From: Streptomyces longwoodensis
Lineage (GTDB): Bacteria > Actinomycetota > Actinomycetes > Streptomycetales > Streptomycetaceae
Reading direction: 5' to 3'
DNA length: 64,000 nucleotides
Assembly: GCF_001514125.1 (NCBI RefSeq)
Contig: NZ_KQ948559.1
Location: forward strand, 108,542-172,541
The translations under genes were made by a program, and so were the position numbers. Below the pieces are notes generated by a model. That model was not told the origin of the DNA, made no database searches, and saw only the letters and a program-made list of their open reading frames with translations. Shown piece after piece: positions 43,135-49,671 of the stretch. Every line of letters begins with the position of its first letter. Position 1 is the stretch's first letter.

Positions 43135-43164
43135 TTGGGTCCTGGGGGAAAGCTCAAGTATCCT
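43135..43164 (+). promoter_or_regulatory. Predicted promoter of the DUF177-rpmF-rnc operon
   Basis: TTGGGT (43135-43140) and TATCCT (43159-43164) are 18 bases apart, just after the SepIVA-like gene and about 90 bases before the ribosome site of the DUF177 gene. Confidence 0.5.
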
Positions 43165-43252
43165 GGCTCTTCGGTCGCGCCCACCTTCGCGATCCGCGCT
43201 GCCCCCGTACACCCCGGGTGGCGTCCCCCCAGCTCCGCACAGGAAAGCAGGA

Positions 43253-43906
43253 ACGGCCCTGAACGCCCGCCTCGACCACCGCAACCCCCTCGTGTTCGAC
43301 ACGCACGAGCTGGGGCGGCGTCCTGGTGCGCTGCAGCGCCTGACCCGCACGGTCGACGCCCCCCGGGACCTCGGTATCCAGGGCGTCGTCGGAGTGCCGC
43401 AAGGCACCCCGGTGGAGCTCGAACTGCGGCTCGAGTCGGTCATGGAAGGGGTGCTCGTCACAGGCACCGCCCGTGCACGGGCCGAGGGGGAGTGCGTAAG
43501 GTGTCTGGAGCCGCTTCAGCTGGACGTGGAAGCGGACTTCCAGGAACTGTTCTCGTACCCTGACGCCGACGACCGGGGCCGTGTGATCGCGGAACCGGGC
43601 GACGACGCCGAGGACGACGAGGACAGGTTCCACCTCGAGGACGGACTCTTCGACCTCGAGCCTGTGCTGCGTGATGCGGTGGTGCTCGCACTGCCGATGC
43701 AGCCGGTGTGCCAGGAAGACTGCCCGGGTCTGTGCTCCGAGTGCGGAGAGCGGCTCGCGGACGACCCGGACCACCACCACGACGCCGTCGACATCCGTTG
43801 GGCGGCTTTGCAGGGACTCGCCGGCACCATGTCGGACGGCGAGAAGGACGAGATGAGCGGCGACGCGACTCGATCAGCGCGCGTCGACGAGAAGCAGGAG
43901 AAGTAG
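43253..43906 (+). CDS. DUF177 (YceD-type) protein
   Basis: A protein of 204 residues from the GTG at 43292, or 217 if translation begins upstream. DUF177 proteins usually sit before rpmF and are linked to 23S rRNA accumulation. The conserved CVRC (in GECVRCLEPL) and the CQEDCPGLCSECG cluster are present. The only good ribosome site, AGGA at 43241-43244, points to an ACG at 43253 or a CTG at 43259 (LNARLDHRNPLVFDTHELG), since the GTG at 43292 has none. The 5' boundary is therefore uncertain. Confidence 0.82.
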   Translation, partial: TALNARLDHRNPLVFDTHELGRRPGALQRLTRTVDAPRDLGIQGVVGVPQGTPVELELRLESVMEGVLVTGTARARAEGECVRCLEPLQLDVEADFQELFSYPDADDRGRVIAEPGDDAEDDEDRFHLEDGLFDLEPVLRDAVVLALPMQPVCQEDCPGLCSECGERLADDPDHHHDAVDIRWAALQGLAGTMSDGEKDEMSGDATRSARVDEKQEK

Positions 43907-43908
43907 CC

Positions 43909-44082
43909 GTGGCTGTTCCGAAGCGGAAGATGTCGCGCAGCAACACGCGCCACCGCCGGTCGCAGTGGAAGGCTGCGGTCCCCACCCTGGTCGCGTGCGA
44001 GCGCTGCCACGAGCCCAAGCAGCAGCACATCGCGTGCCCGTCGTGCGGCACCTACAACAAGCGCCAGGTCCTCGAGGTCTGA
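43909..44082 (+). CDS. rpmF: 50S ribosomal protein L32 (zinc-ribbon form)
   Basis: A 57-residue L32 beginning MAVPKRKMSRSNTRHRRSQW. It retains Cys30, Cys33, Cys43 and Cys46, so it is the zinc-binding C+ form. GGAG lies eight bases before the GTG start, two bases after the DUF177 stop. Confidence 0.96.
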   Translation: MAVPKRKMSRSNTRHRRSQWKAAVPTLVACERCHEPKQQHIACPSCGTYNKRQVLEV

Positions 44083-44101
44083 GCGGCTGGTGAGAGGCTT
44101 C

Positions 44102-44938
44102 ATGTCTGACGCCAAGGCGGAATCAGTCGCCAGGAAGAAGGCGGACACGGCCTCGTCCCACACGCTTCTGGAAGGGCGGCTCGGCTACCACGTCGAGTCC
44201 GCCCTTCTGGTGCGAGCGCTGACCCACCGTTCCTACGCGTACGAGAACGGCGGCCTGCCGACGAACGAGCGGCTGGAGTTCCTCGGGGACTCCGTGCTCG
44301 GCCTCGTCGTCACGGACACGCTGTACCGGACCCACCCCGACCTGCCCGAGGGCCAGCTGGCCAAGCTGCGGGCCGCGGTGGTCAACTCGCGTGCGCTGGC
44401 GGAGGTCGGTCGCGGACTCGACCTGGGGTCCTTCATCCGGCTCGGCCGCGGTGAAGAGGGCACGGGCGGGCGGGACAAGGCATCCATCCTCGCCGACACC
44501 CTGGAAGCGGTGATCGGCGCGGTCTATCTCGACCAGGGCCTCGAGGCGGCCTCCGAACTGGTGCACCGCCTGTTCGACCCGCTGATCGAGAAGTCCTCCA
44601 ACCTCGGTGCCGGCCTGGACTGGAAGACCAGTCTCCAGGAGCTCACCGCGACCGAGGGACTCGGCGTGCCCGAGTACCTGGTCACGGAGACCGGCCCCGA
44701 CCACGAGAAGACCTTCACTGCTGCCGCCCGCGTCGGAGGCGTCTCGTACGGCACCGGCACCGGCCGCAGCAAGAAGGAGGCGGAGCAGCAGGCCGCGGAG
44801 TCCGCCTGGCGGGCCATCCGCGCGGCCGCGGACGAACGTGCCAAGGCGGCGGAGGCGGCGAGGACGGCGGAAGCCGTCCACGACACCGACGCCACCGACC
44901 CGGCCGGCGCCGCGGACGAGGCACCGGCCTCCGCCTGA
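44102..44938 (+). CDS. rnc: Ribonuclease III
   Basis: A 278-residue RNase III: catalytic domain with NERLEFLGDSVLGL and TLEAVIGAVYLDQG, then a double-stranded-RNA-binding domain (SLQELTA to KKEAEQQAAESAW) and an Ala/acidic tail. It matures rRNA; the S. coelicolor orthologue (AbsB) also controls antibiotic synthesis globally. ATG at 44102 with AGAGG close upstream is chosen; a GTG four codons earlier is possible. Confidence 0.93.
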   Translation: MSDAKAESVARKKADTASSHTLLEGRLGYHVESALLVRALTHRSYAYENGGLPTNERLEFLGDSVLGLVVTDTLYRTHPDLPEGQLAKLRAAVVNSRALAEVGRGLDLGSFIRLGRGEEGTGGRDKASILADTLEAVIGAVYLDQGLEAASELVHRLFDPLIEKSSNLGAGLDWKTSLQELTATEGLGVPEYLVTETGPDHEKTFTAAARVGGVSYGTGTGRSKKEAEQQAAESAWRAIRAAADERAKAAEAARTAEAVHDTDATDPAGAADEAPASA

Positions 44939-45014
44939 CCGCAGCAGCACACAGCGGTACCCGCAGTACACGCAGTACCCGTAGTACAGCAGCACACAGC
45001 ACGTCAGCAGCGAA

Positions 45015-45058
45015 CCGGGCGTCCCGCCCCCGGCCCTCCGCCGGGGCGGGGCGCCCGG
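45015..45058 (+). terminator. Hairpin between rnc and mutM
   Basis: GGGCGTCCCGCCCC and GGGGCGGGGCGCCC pair with one G-U/internal mismatch around a CGGCCCTCCGCC loop, about 75 bases after rnc and just before the mutM ribosome site. Confidence 0.65.
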
Positions 45059-45088
45059 CTCGTACACCGGTAGTCCACGGGGGATCCC

Positions 45089-45949
45089 ATGCCCGAGTTG
45101 CCCGAGGTCGAGGTCGTACGACGGGGACTGGAGCGGTGGGTCGCCCACCGGACGGTCGCCGCGGCCGAGGTGCTGCACCCACGTGCCGTACGGCGCCACG
45201 TGCTCGGCGCCGACGACTTCACGCACCGCCTCACGGGCCACCGCGTCGGCACGCCCAGCCGGCGCGGCAAGTACCTGTGGCTGCCGCTGGAGGACACGCC
45301 CCAGGCGGTCCTCGCGCACCTGGGGATGAGCGGCCAGCTGCTGGTCCAGCCGCACACCGCGCCCGACGAGAAGCACCTGCGCATCCGGGTCCGCTTCGCC
45401 GATGAGCAGGGCACCGAGCTGCGCTTCGTCGACCAGCGCACCTTCGGCGGGCTGTCGCTGCACGACACCACGCCCGACGGGCTGCCCGACGTCATCGCGC
45501 ACATCGCCCGCGACCCCCTCGACCCGCTCTTCGACGACGAGGCGTTCCACCGGGCGCTGCGCCGCAAGCGCACCACGATCAAGCGGGCCCTGCTGGACCA
45601 GTCGCTGATCAGCGGCATCGGCAACATCTACGCGGACGAGGCGCTGTGGCGCTCCCGCCTGCACTACGAGCGCCCCACCGCGACCCTCACCCGCCCGCGC
45701 ACCGCCGAACTCCTCGGCCACGTCCGGGAGGTCATGGGGGCCGCGCTCGAAGTGGGGGGCACCAGCTTCGACAGCCTCTACGTCAACGTCAACGGCGAGT
45801 CGGGCTACTTCGACCGGTCCCTGGACGCCTACGGGCGCGAGGGGCTGCCGTGCAGGCGGTGCGGTACGCCGATGCGCCGACGGCCGTGGATGAACCGGTC
45901 GAGCTACTTCTGCCCGACGTGTCAGAGGGCGCCGCGCGCCGTGTCGTAG
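45089..45949 (+). CDS. mutM: Formamidopyrimidine-DNA glycosylase
   Basis: A 286-residue Fpg enzyme that removes 8-oxoguanine and formamidopyrimidines. The catalytic Pro2 and Glu3 of MPELPEVEVV, Lys61 in RRGKYLWLPL, the H2TH region GIGNIYADEALWRS and a C-terminal zinc finger (CRRCGTP and CPTC) are intact. Its last 28 bases overlap the end of the convergent HxlR regulator. Confidence 0.96.
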   Translation: MPELPEVEVVRRGLERWVAHRTVAAAEVLHPRAVRRHVLGADDFTHRLTGHRVGTPSRRGKYLWLPLEDTPQAVLAHLGMSGQLLVQPHTAPDEKHLRIRVRFADEQGTELRFVDQRTFGGLSLHDTTPDGLPDVIAHIARDPLDPLFDDEAFHRALRRKRTTIKRALLDQSLISGIGNIYADEALWRSRLHYERPTATLTRPRTAELLGHVREVMGAALEVGGTSFDSLYVNVNGESGYFDRSLDAYGREGLPCRRCGTPMRRRPWMNRSSYFCPTCQRAPRAVS

Positions 45950-46323
45950 TGCGCGCGGGCGGCGAGGACGTCGTCCATCCGGCCCTCCACGAAGTGGATG
46001 AGCGACAGCAGCCGCTCGGCGACGTCACGGCCGAGGGGCGTCAGCTCGTAGTCCACGCGGGGCGGGTTGGTCGGCTGGGCCTCGCGGTGCACCAGCCCGT
46101 CGCGCTCCAGCGCGTGCAGCGTCTGGGACAGCATCTTCTCGCTCACGCCGTCGACGCGGCGGCGCAGCTCGTTGAAGCGCAGCGGGCCTTCGTACAGCGC
46201 GCCGAGGGTGAGTCCGCCCCAGCGGCCCGTGACGTGCTCCAGCGTGCCGCGCGAGGGGCAGGCCTTGGCGAACACGTTGTAGGGGAGCTCCTGCTCCGCC
46301 GTGCGCTCCTGAATGCCGTCCAT
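45922..46323 (-). CDS. HxlR family transcriptional regulator
   Basis: A 133-residue HxlR/DUF24 winged-helix protein: CPSRGTLEHVTGRWGGLTLG, RFNELRRRVDGVSEKMLSQT, and the wing DYELTPLGRDVAERL. The Cys near residue 22 is at the position used by redox or quinone-sensing members. It is divergent from a flavodoxin-type gene, the usual arrangement when such regulators respond to quinones or electrophiles. Its 3' end overlaps mutM. Confidence 0.9.
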   Translation of the reverse strand: MDGIQERTAEQELPYNVFAKACPSRGTLEHVTGRWGGLTLGALYEGPLRFNELRRRVDGVSEKMLSQTLHALERDGLVHREAQPTNPPRVDYELTPLGRDVAERLLSLIHFVEGRMDDVLAARAHYDTARGAL

Positions 46324-46338
46324 GGCCCCAGCCTACGC

Positions 46339-46387
46339 GAAAGCAGCGCTAACCAACAGGTTGCACTTTCCAAAAGTTAGTGCTTTC
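46339..46387. promoter_or_regulatory. HxlR operator candidate
   Basis: GAAAGCAGCGCTAAC (46339-46353) and GTTAGTGCTTTC (46376-46387) are inverted copies of GAAAGCA-n-CTAAC, differing by a three-base insertion in the first arm. The site is between divergent regulator and flavodoxin genes. Confidence 0.5.
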
Positions 46388-46429
46388 CTTTCGTCACTGC
46401 TTTCGACCTGCGCTGTGAGGAGCCTTCCC

Positions 46430-47014
46430 ATGACGAACCCTGTTGTCTCCATCGCCTACCACTCTGGCTACGGCCACACCGCCGTCCTCGCCGAGGCCGT
46501 GCGGGCCGGCGCCGTCGAGGCGGGCGCCGAGGTGCACCTGATCAAGGTCGACGGGATCACCGAGGAGCAGTGGGCGCTGCTGGACGCCTCGGACGCGATC
46601 GTGTTCGGCTCGCCGACCTACATGGGCACCGCGTCCGGCGCCTTCCACGTCTTCGCCGAGGCGACCGCCAAGCGCTGGTCCGGCCAGGACTGGAAGGACA
46701 AGCTGGCGGCCGGCTTCACCAACTCCGGCTCCAAGAGCGGCGACAAGCTGCACACACTGCAGTTCTTCCAGATCCTCGCCGCCCAGCACGGCATGCACTG
46801 GGTGAACCTCGGCCTGCACCCCGGCTGGAACAGCAGCGAGGCCTCCGAGAACGACCTCAACCGCCTCGGCGTCTTCGCCGGCGCGGCCGCCCAGACCAAC
46901 GTCGACGAGGGCCCGGAGGCCGTCCACAAGGCCGACATCGCCACGGCCGAACACCTGGGCCACCGCATCGCCCGCACGGCGGCCACGTTCCGCGCGGGGG
47001 CGGCGGCAGCCTAG
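46430..47014 (+). CDS. Flavodoxin-family NAD(P)H:quinone oxidoreductase (WrbA-like)
   Basis: A 194-residue flavodoxin-like protein: FMN-phosphate loop SGYGHTAVLAEAV after the first strand, GSPTYMGTASGAFHVF, and GFTNSGSKSGDK. It probably reduces quinones by two electrons, using FMN and NAD(P)H. The ATG has GAGGAG seven bases upstream. The divergent HxlR gene likely regulates it. Confidence 0.88.
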   Translation: MTNPVVSIAYHSGYGHTAVLAEAVRAGAVEAGAEVHLIKVDGITEEQWALLDASDAIVFGSPTYMGTASGAFHVFAEATAKRWSGQDWKDKLAAGFTNSGSKSGDKLHTLQFFQILAAQHGMHWVNLGLHPGWNSSEASENDLNRLGVFAGAAAQTNVDEGPEAVHKADIATAEHLGHRIARTAATFRAGAAAA

Positions 47015-47083
47015 GGAAACCACGTCGCGAGGGCGGCCGGAGGTGAGGGCGACGGCGAGCGCGAGGTCGTCGGAGACATGACG

Positions 47084-47117
47084 GACGCCTGACCCCCCGT
47101 GCTCGGGTCAGGCGTCC
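47084..47117. terminator. Terminator between flavodoxin and CAP genes
   Basis: ACGCCTGACCC (47085-47095) and GGGTCAGGCGT (47105-47115) form a perfect 11-base stem between two convergent genes. Confidence 0.8.
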
Positions 47118-47136
47118 ACGTCGTGGGACCGGTGTC

Positions 47137-48342
47137 TCAGTAGCCGAAGTCCTGGGTCCACCACGGGCCGCCCGGGCCCATGTGGACGCCCACTCCGAGG
47201 GTCTTGAAGTCGCAGTTCAGTATGTTGGCGCGATGGCCGGGGCTGTTCATCCAGGCCTTCATCACGGCGGCCGCGTCGGTCTGGCCGCGCGCTATGTTCT
47301 CGCCGCCCAGGTCGGATATCCCGGCCGCCGAGGCGCGGTCCCAGGGGGTCTTGCCGTCGGGGTCGGTGTGGTCGAAGAAGCCGCGTGCGGCCATGTCGTC
47401 GCTGAACCGCGCCGCGAGGTCGGCCAGCGCGCTGTTCGCGGCCACCGGGCTGCACCCGACCTTGGCCCGCTCCTCGTTGACGAGGTTCAGCACCTGGGCC
47501 GCGGCCTGCGCCTCGGCCGAGACGGTGACCGGGGCGCCGGTGCGCTGCGGTGCCCTCGTGGCCGACCGGGACGGGGCCTTGGCCGACGGTGCCGGCTTCT
47601 TCGTGGACGGTGTCACCGACGGCTTCGCGGGCGCCGTCCGGGTGGGCGACGCGGAGGGCGGGGTCGAGGGTGAGGCCGAGGCCGGGGCCGACGTGGACGC
47701 CGAGGCGGACGGCGACACCGAGCGGCCCGTGCCGCCACGGCTGGTCGGGGTGCCGTCGCGGCTCTCGGTCGCGGCGCCGGACGTGCCGCCCTGCTCGGAG
47801 GCCGAGTTGGTCGGCGCACCGCCCGCCTGGACCTTGTCGCCGGTGCTGGTGCCCCCGCCGAGCTGGTAGTTCTCCAGGCCCGGCACCACACCGGTGGCCA
47901 CCGCCACCGTGCCGAGGGCCACCGCGGCGGACACACCGAGCAGACCGGTCTTCACCGGCGTCGCGGCCCGCTTCCTGCGGCGGTGCCCGCGCCCGGCCCC
48001 GCGGTCGGGCGTGAAGCCGTCGTCGCCGTGGCCGCCCGTCGCGTGACCGCCCTCACCGCCGCCGAACCCGTCGCTCGCGAACACCGCGGTCCGCGGGCCG
48101 TCGTCGCCGTACCCCTCACCACCGCGGACGTCGTCCACGGCGTACAGGTACTCGTGGCTCCTGGCGTACTCCTCGGCGTACGCCTCCGGGTTCAGGTAGG
48201 GCGCGATGCCCAGTGTGGGGCCCTCGCTCCCGTACGAGTCCCCCCGGGAGTGGCCCCGCGTGAAGGGGCCCTTCGGCTGTGCGACCCCCGTGGCGCGGCC
48301 CGTGGCGGCGCGGCCGGCGTCGGAGCGTCGGTGGCGTCCCAT
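47137..48342 (-). CDS. CAP/SCP-domain membrane-anchored protein
   Basis: A 401-residue protein. A disordered cytoplasmic N-terminus (about 1-120, Gly/Asp-rich) ends in HRRRKRA and a single membrane segment (about 125-150, GLLGVSAAVALGTVAVATGV). An extracellular Ser/Thr/Pro-rich stalk follows, then a C-terminal CAP domain (about 280-401) with NLVNEERAKVGCSP, FFDHTDPDGKTP, GENIARG and HRANILNC. CAP domains of this type occur in bacterial surface proteins of unclear activity. AAGG precedes the ATG at 48342. Confidence 0.9.
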   Translation of the reverse strand: MGRHRRSDAGRAATGRATGVAQPKGPFTRGHSRGDSYGSEGPTLGIAPYLNPEAYAEEYARSHEYLYAVDDVRGGEGYGDDGPRTAVFASDGFGGGEGGHATGGHGDDGFTPDRGAGRGHRRRKRAATPVKTGLLGVSAAVALGTVAVATGVVPGLENYQLGGGTSTGDKVQAGGAPTNSASEQGGTSGAATESRDGTPTSRGGTGRSVSPSASASTSAPASASPSTPPSASPTRTAPAKPSVTPSTKKPAPSAKAPSRSATRAPQRTGAPVTVSAEAQAAAQVLNLVNEERAKVGCSPVAANSALADLAARFSDDMAARGFFDHTDPDGKTPWDRASAAGISDLGGENIARGQTDAAAVMKAWMNSPGHRANILNCDFKTLGVGVHMGPGGPWWTQDFGY

Positions 48343-48429
48343 GTCCTGGCCTTCCTCGTCCCTGCTGGCGACCCGAGCCTCACGGTCAGTGACTCCTGCG
48401 GTCAATGACTCCTCGTGGCCGACCAGACC

Positions 48430-48443
48430 CACTCGATCGAGTG
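48430..48443. promoter_or_regulatory. 14-bp palindrome upstream of CAP gene
   Basis: CACTCGATCGAGTG is a perfect palindrome about 90 bases before the CAP-protein start and about 95 before the acylphosphatase. An AT-rich TTTCATATGAGATTCATT stretch follows. An operator is possible; no regulator is identified. Confidence 0.35.
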
Positions 48444-48535
48444 AGTTTCATATGAGATTCATTGGGTCGGGACGGTACCGCATGACGCGCGGGGAGGATG
48501 TGTCCCGCGTGACACCGGCCGGTTAGGTTGCACCC

Positions 48536-48817
48536 ATGAGCGAGGACGTACGGCTGGTCGCCTGGGTGCGGGGACGGGTCCAAGGGGTGGGTTTCCGCTG
48601 GTTCACGCGGGCCAAGGCGCTGGAGATCGGCGGGCTGAGTGGCTTTGCTCTCAATCTGGCCGACGGCCGCGTCCAGGTGGTCGCCGAGGGGCCCTGCGAG
48701 GGCTGTGAGGGCCTGCTGGCCTGGCTCCAGGGTGACGACACGCCCGGGCGCGTGGAGGGCGTCACCGAGATCTGGGACACACCCCGCGGCGGCTACGACG
48801 GCTTCGCCATCCGCTGA
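48536..48817 (+). CDS. acyP: Acylphosphatase
   Basis: A 93-residue acylphosphatase with the signature GRVQGVGFRWFTRAKA (catalytic Arg) and the Asn in FALNLADGRVQV. It hydrolyses carboxyl-phosphate bonds. TAGGTT lies six bases before the ATG and no ribosome site is present, so the transcript is probably leaderless. The locus just before smc is conserved in actinobacteria. Confidence 0.92.
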   Translation: MSEDVRLVAWVRGRVQGVGFRWFTRAKALEIGGLSGFALNLADGRVQVVAEGPCEGCEGLLAWLQGDDTPGRVEGVTEIWDTPRGGYDGFAIR

Positions 48818-49196
48818 GCCGCCCGCCCGGCCCGCGCCCCGCGGCCGCCCGGACACCCTCCGCGCACGGCCGGCTCCGGGAAAAGGAGCAGGTGAGTGCC
48901 GAGGGAGGCTTGCGCCGCCGGGCCCCGCACGCCAGGATGATCGCCACGCCCCGAGGGGCCCGCAGCAGACGTCACGCCGCCGTTCCAGGCCGCGCACGCC
49001 GGGTCGCCCGCCAATACGGGGTGTGATCGTGTTGACCGTCAAACTTTTTGGTGAGAACCTGAAAGCACCCCGCGCACCCAGCTGTTTGGCATGGATGAAC
49101 GGCAGCAGCAACATGATCCTGCCAGGCACCGCGGGTGCATATCCCTCACGACCCACACCGCTTCGGTCGGTCACTCATTGTGGAGGACCATCCATC
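48818..49196. other. Intergenic region after acyP
   Basis: 379 bases without a supported gene. The most promoter-like sequence is TTGACC (49032-49037) with GAACCT 17 bases later, just before an AT-rich run, in the direction of the small coiled-coil gene. The -10 is poor. Confidence 0.4.
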
Positions 49197-49400
49197 ATGG
49201 CAAAGGCGCTTCTCGGTTACGTCGGCGGCTCCGACCCTCGACTCCTCGCCGAGATGCGACGGCTGCAGCAGCGCGTCCAGGACCTGGAATCCGAGCTCGG
49301 ACGGATCCAGGCGGAGAAGGACGCCCTGCAGGCTGCCGCTTCTCACGACAGGATCGTGCAGAGCATCGACGCACACCAGGCGGAGCCTGCGCTCACCTGA
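49197..49400 (+). CDS. Small coiled-coil protein upstream of smc
   Basis: A 67-residue protein starting MAKALLGYVGGSDPRLLAEM, followed by a clear heptad pattern (RRLQQRVQDLESELGRIQAE), so it should form a short coiled coil. GGAGG precedes the ATG. It has typical Streptomyces codon bias and ends 86 bases before a terminator with a TTCG tetraloop. No family function is known to me. Confidence 0.78.
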   Translation: MAKALLGYVGGSDPRLLAEMRRLQQRVQDLESELGRIQAEKDALQAAASHDRIVQSIDAHQAEPALT

Positions 49401-49485
49401 TCGCTGCACCCGCTCCACAACAGCATGCGCAGCGGTTGGGGTGTCCGTCATCAACCGCGTCGGACCGCTTCGTTGTCAGAGTTGC

Positions 49486-49511
49486 AAGGGACGCTTCGGC
49501 GTCCCTTCTTT
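49486..49511 (+). terminator. Terminator with TTCG tetraloop
   Basis: AAGGGACGC and GCGTCCCTT pair around a TTCG loop and are followed by CTTTCT. It separates the small coiled-coil gene from smc. Confidence 0.85.
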
Positions 49512-49569
49512 CTGCCCCCGTCCTCCGCTCGAGCCGTCCGCCGCACCCCCGCCGGACTTCGCTGCTCCA

Positions 49570-49601
49570 CACACCCTTCAACTTCGCTAACGAAGGGTGT
49601 G
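49570..49601. repeat. Inverted repeat upstream of smc
   Basis: CACACCCTTC and GAAGGGTGTG are perfect ten-base arms around a 12-base loop, 70 bases before the smc start. It could be a second terminator or a control site for smc. Confidence 0.6.
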
Positions 49602-49671
49602 CCCTGCGCGTTCACGCGTGAAACCGCGGGTTCATGGAGTGAGACACCCCCGGGAGGTAGAGTCCGGCGGC

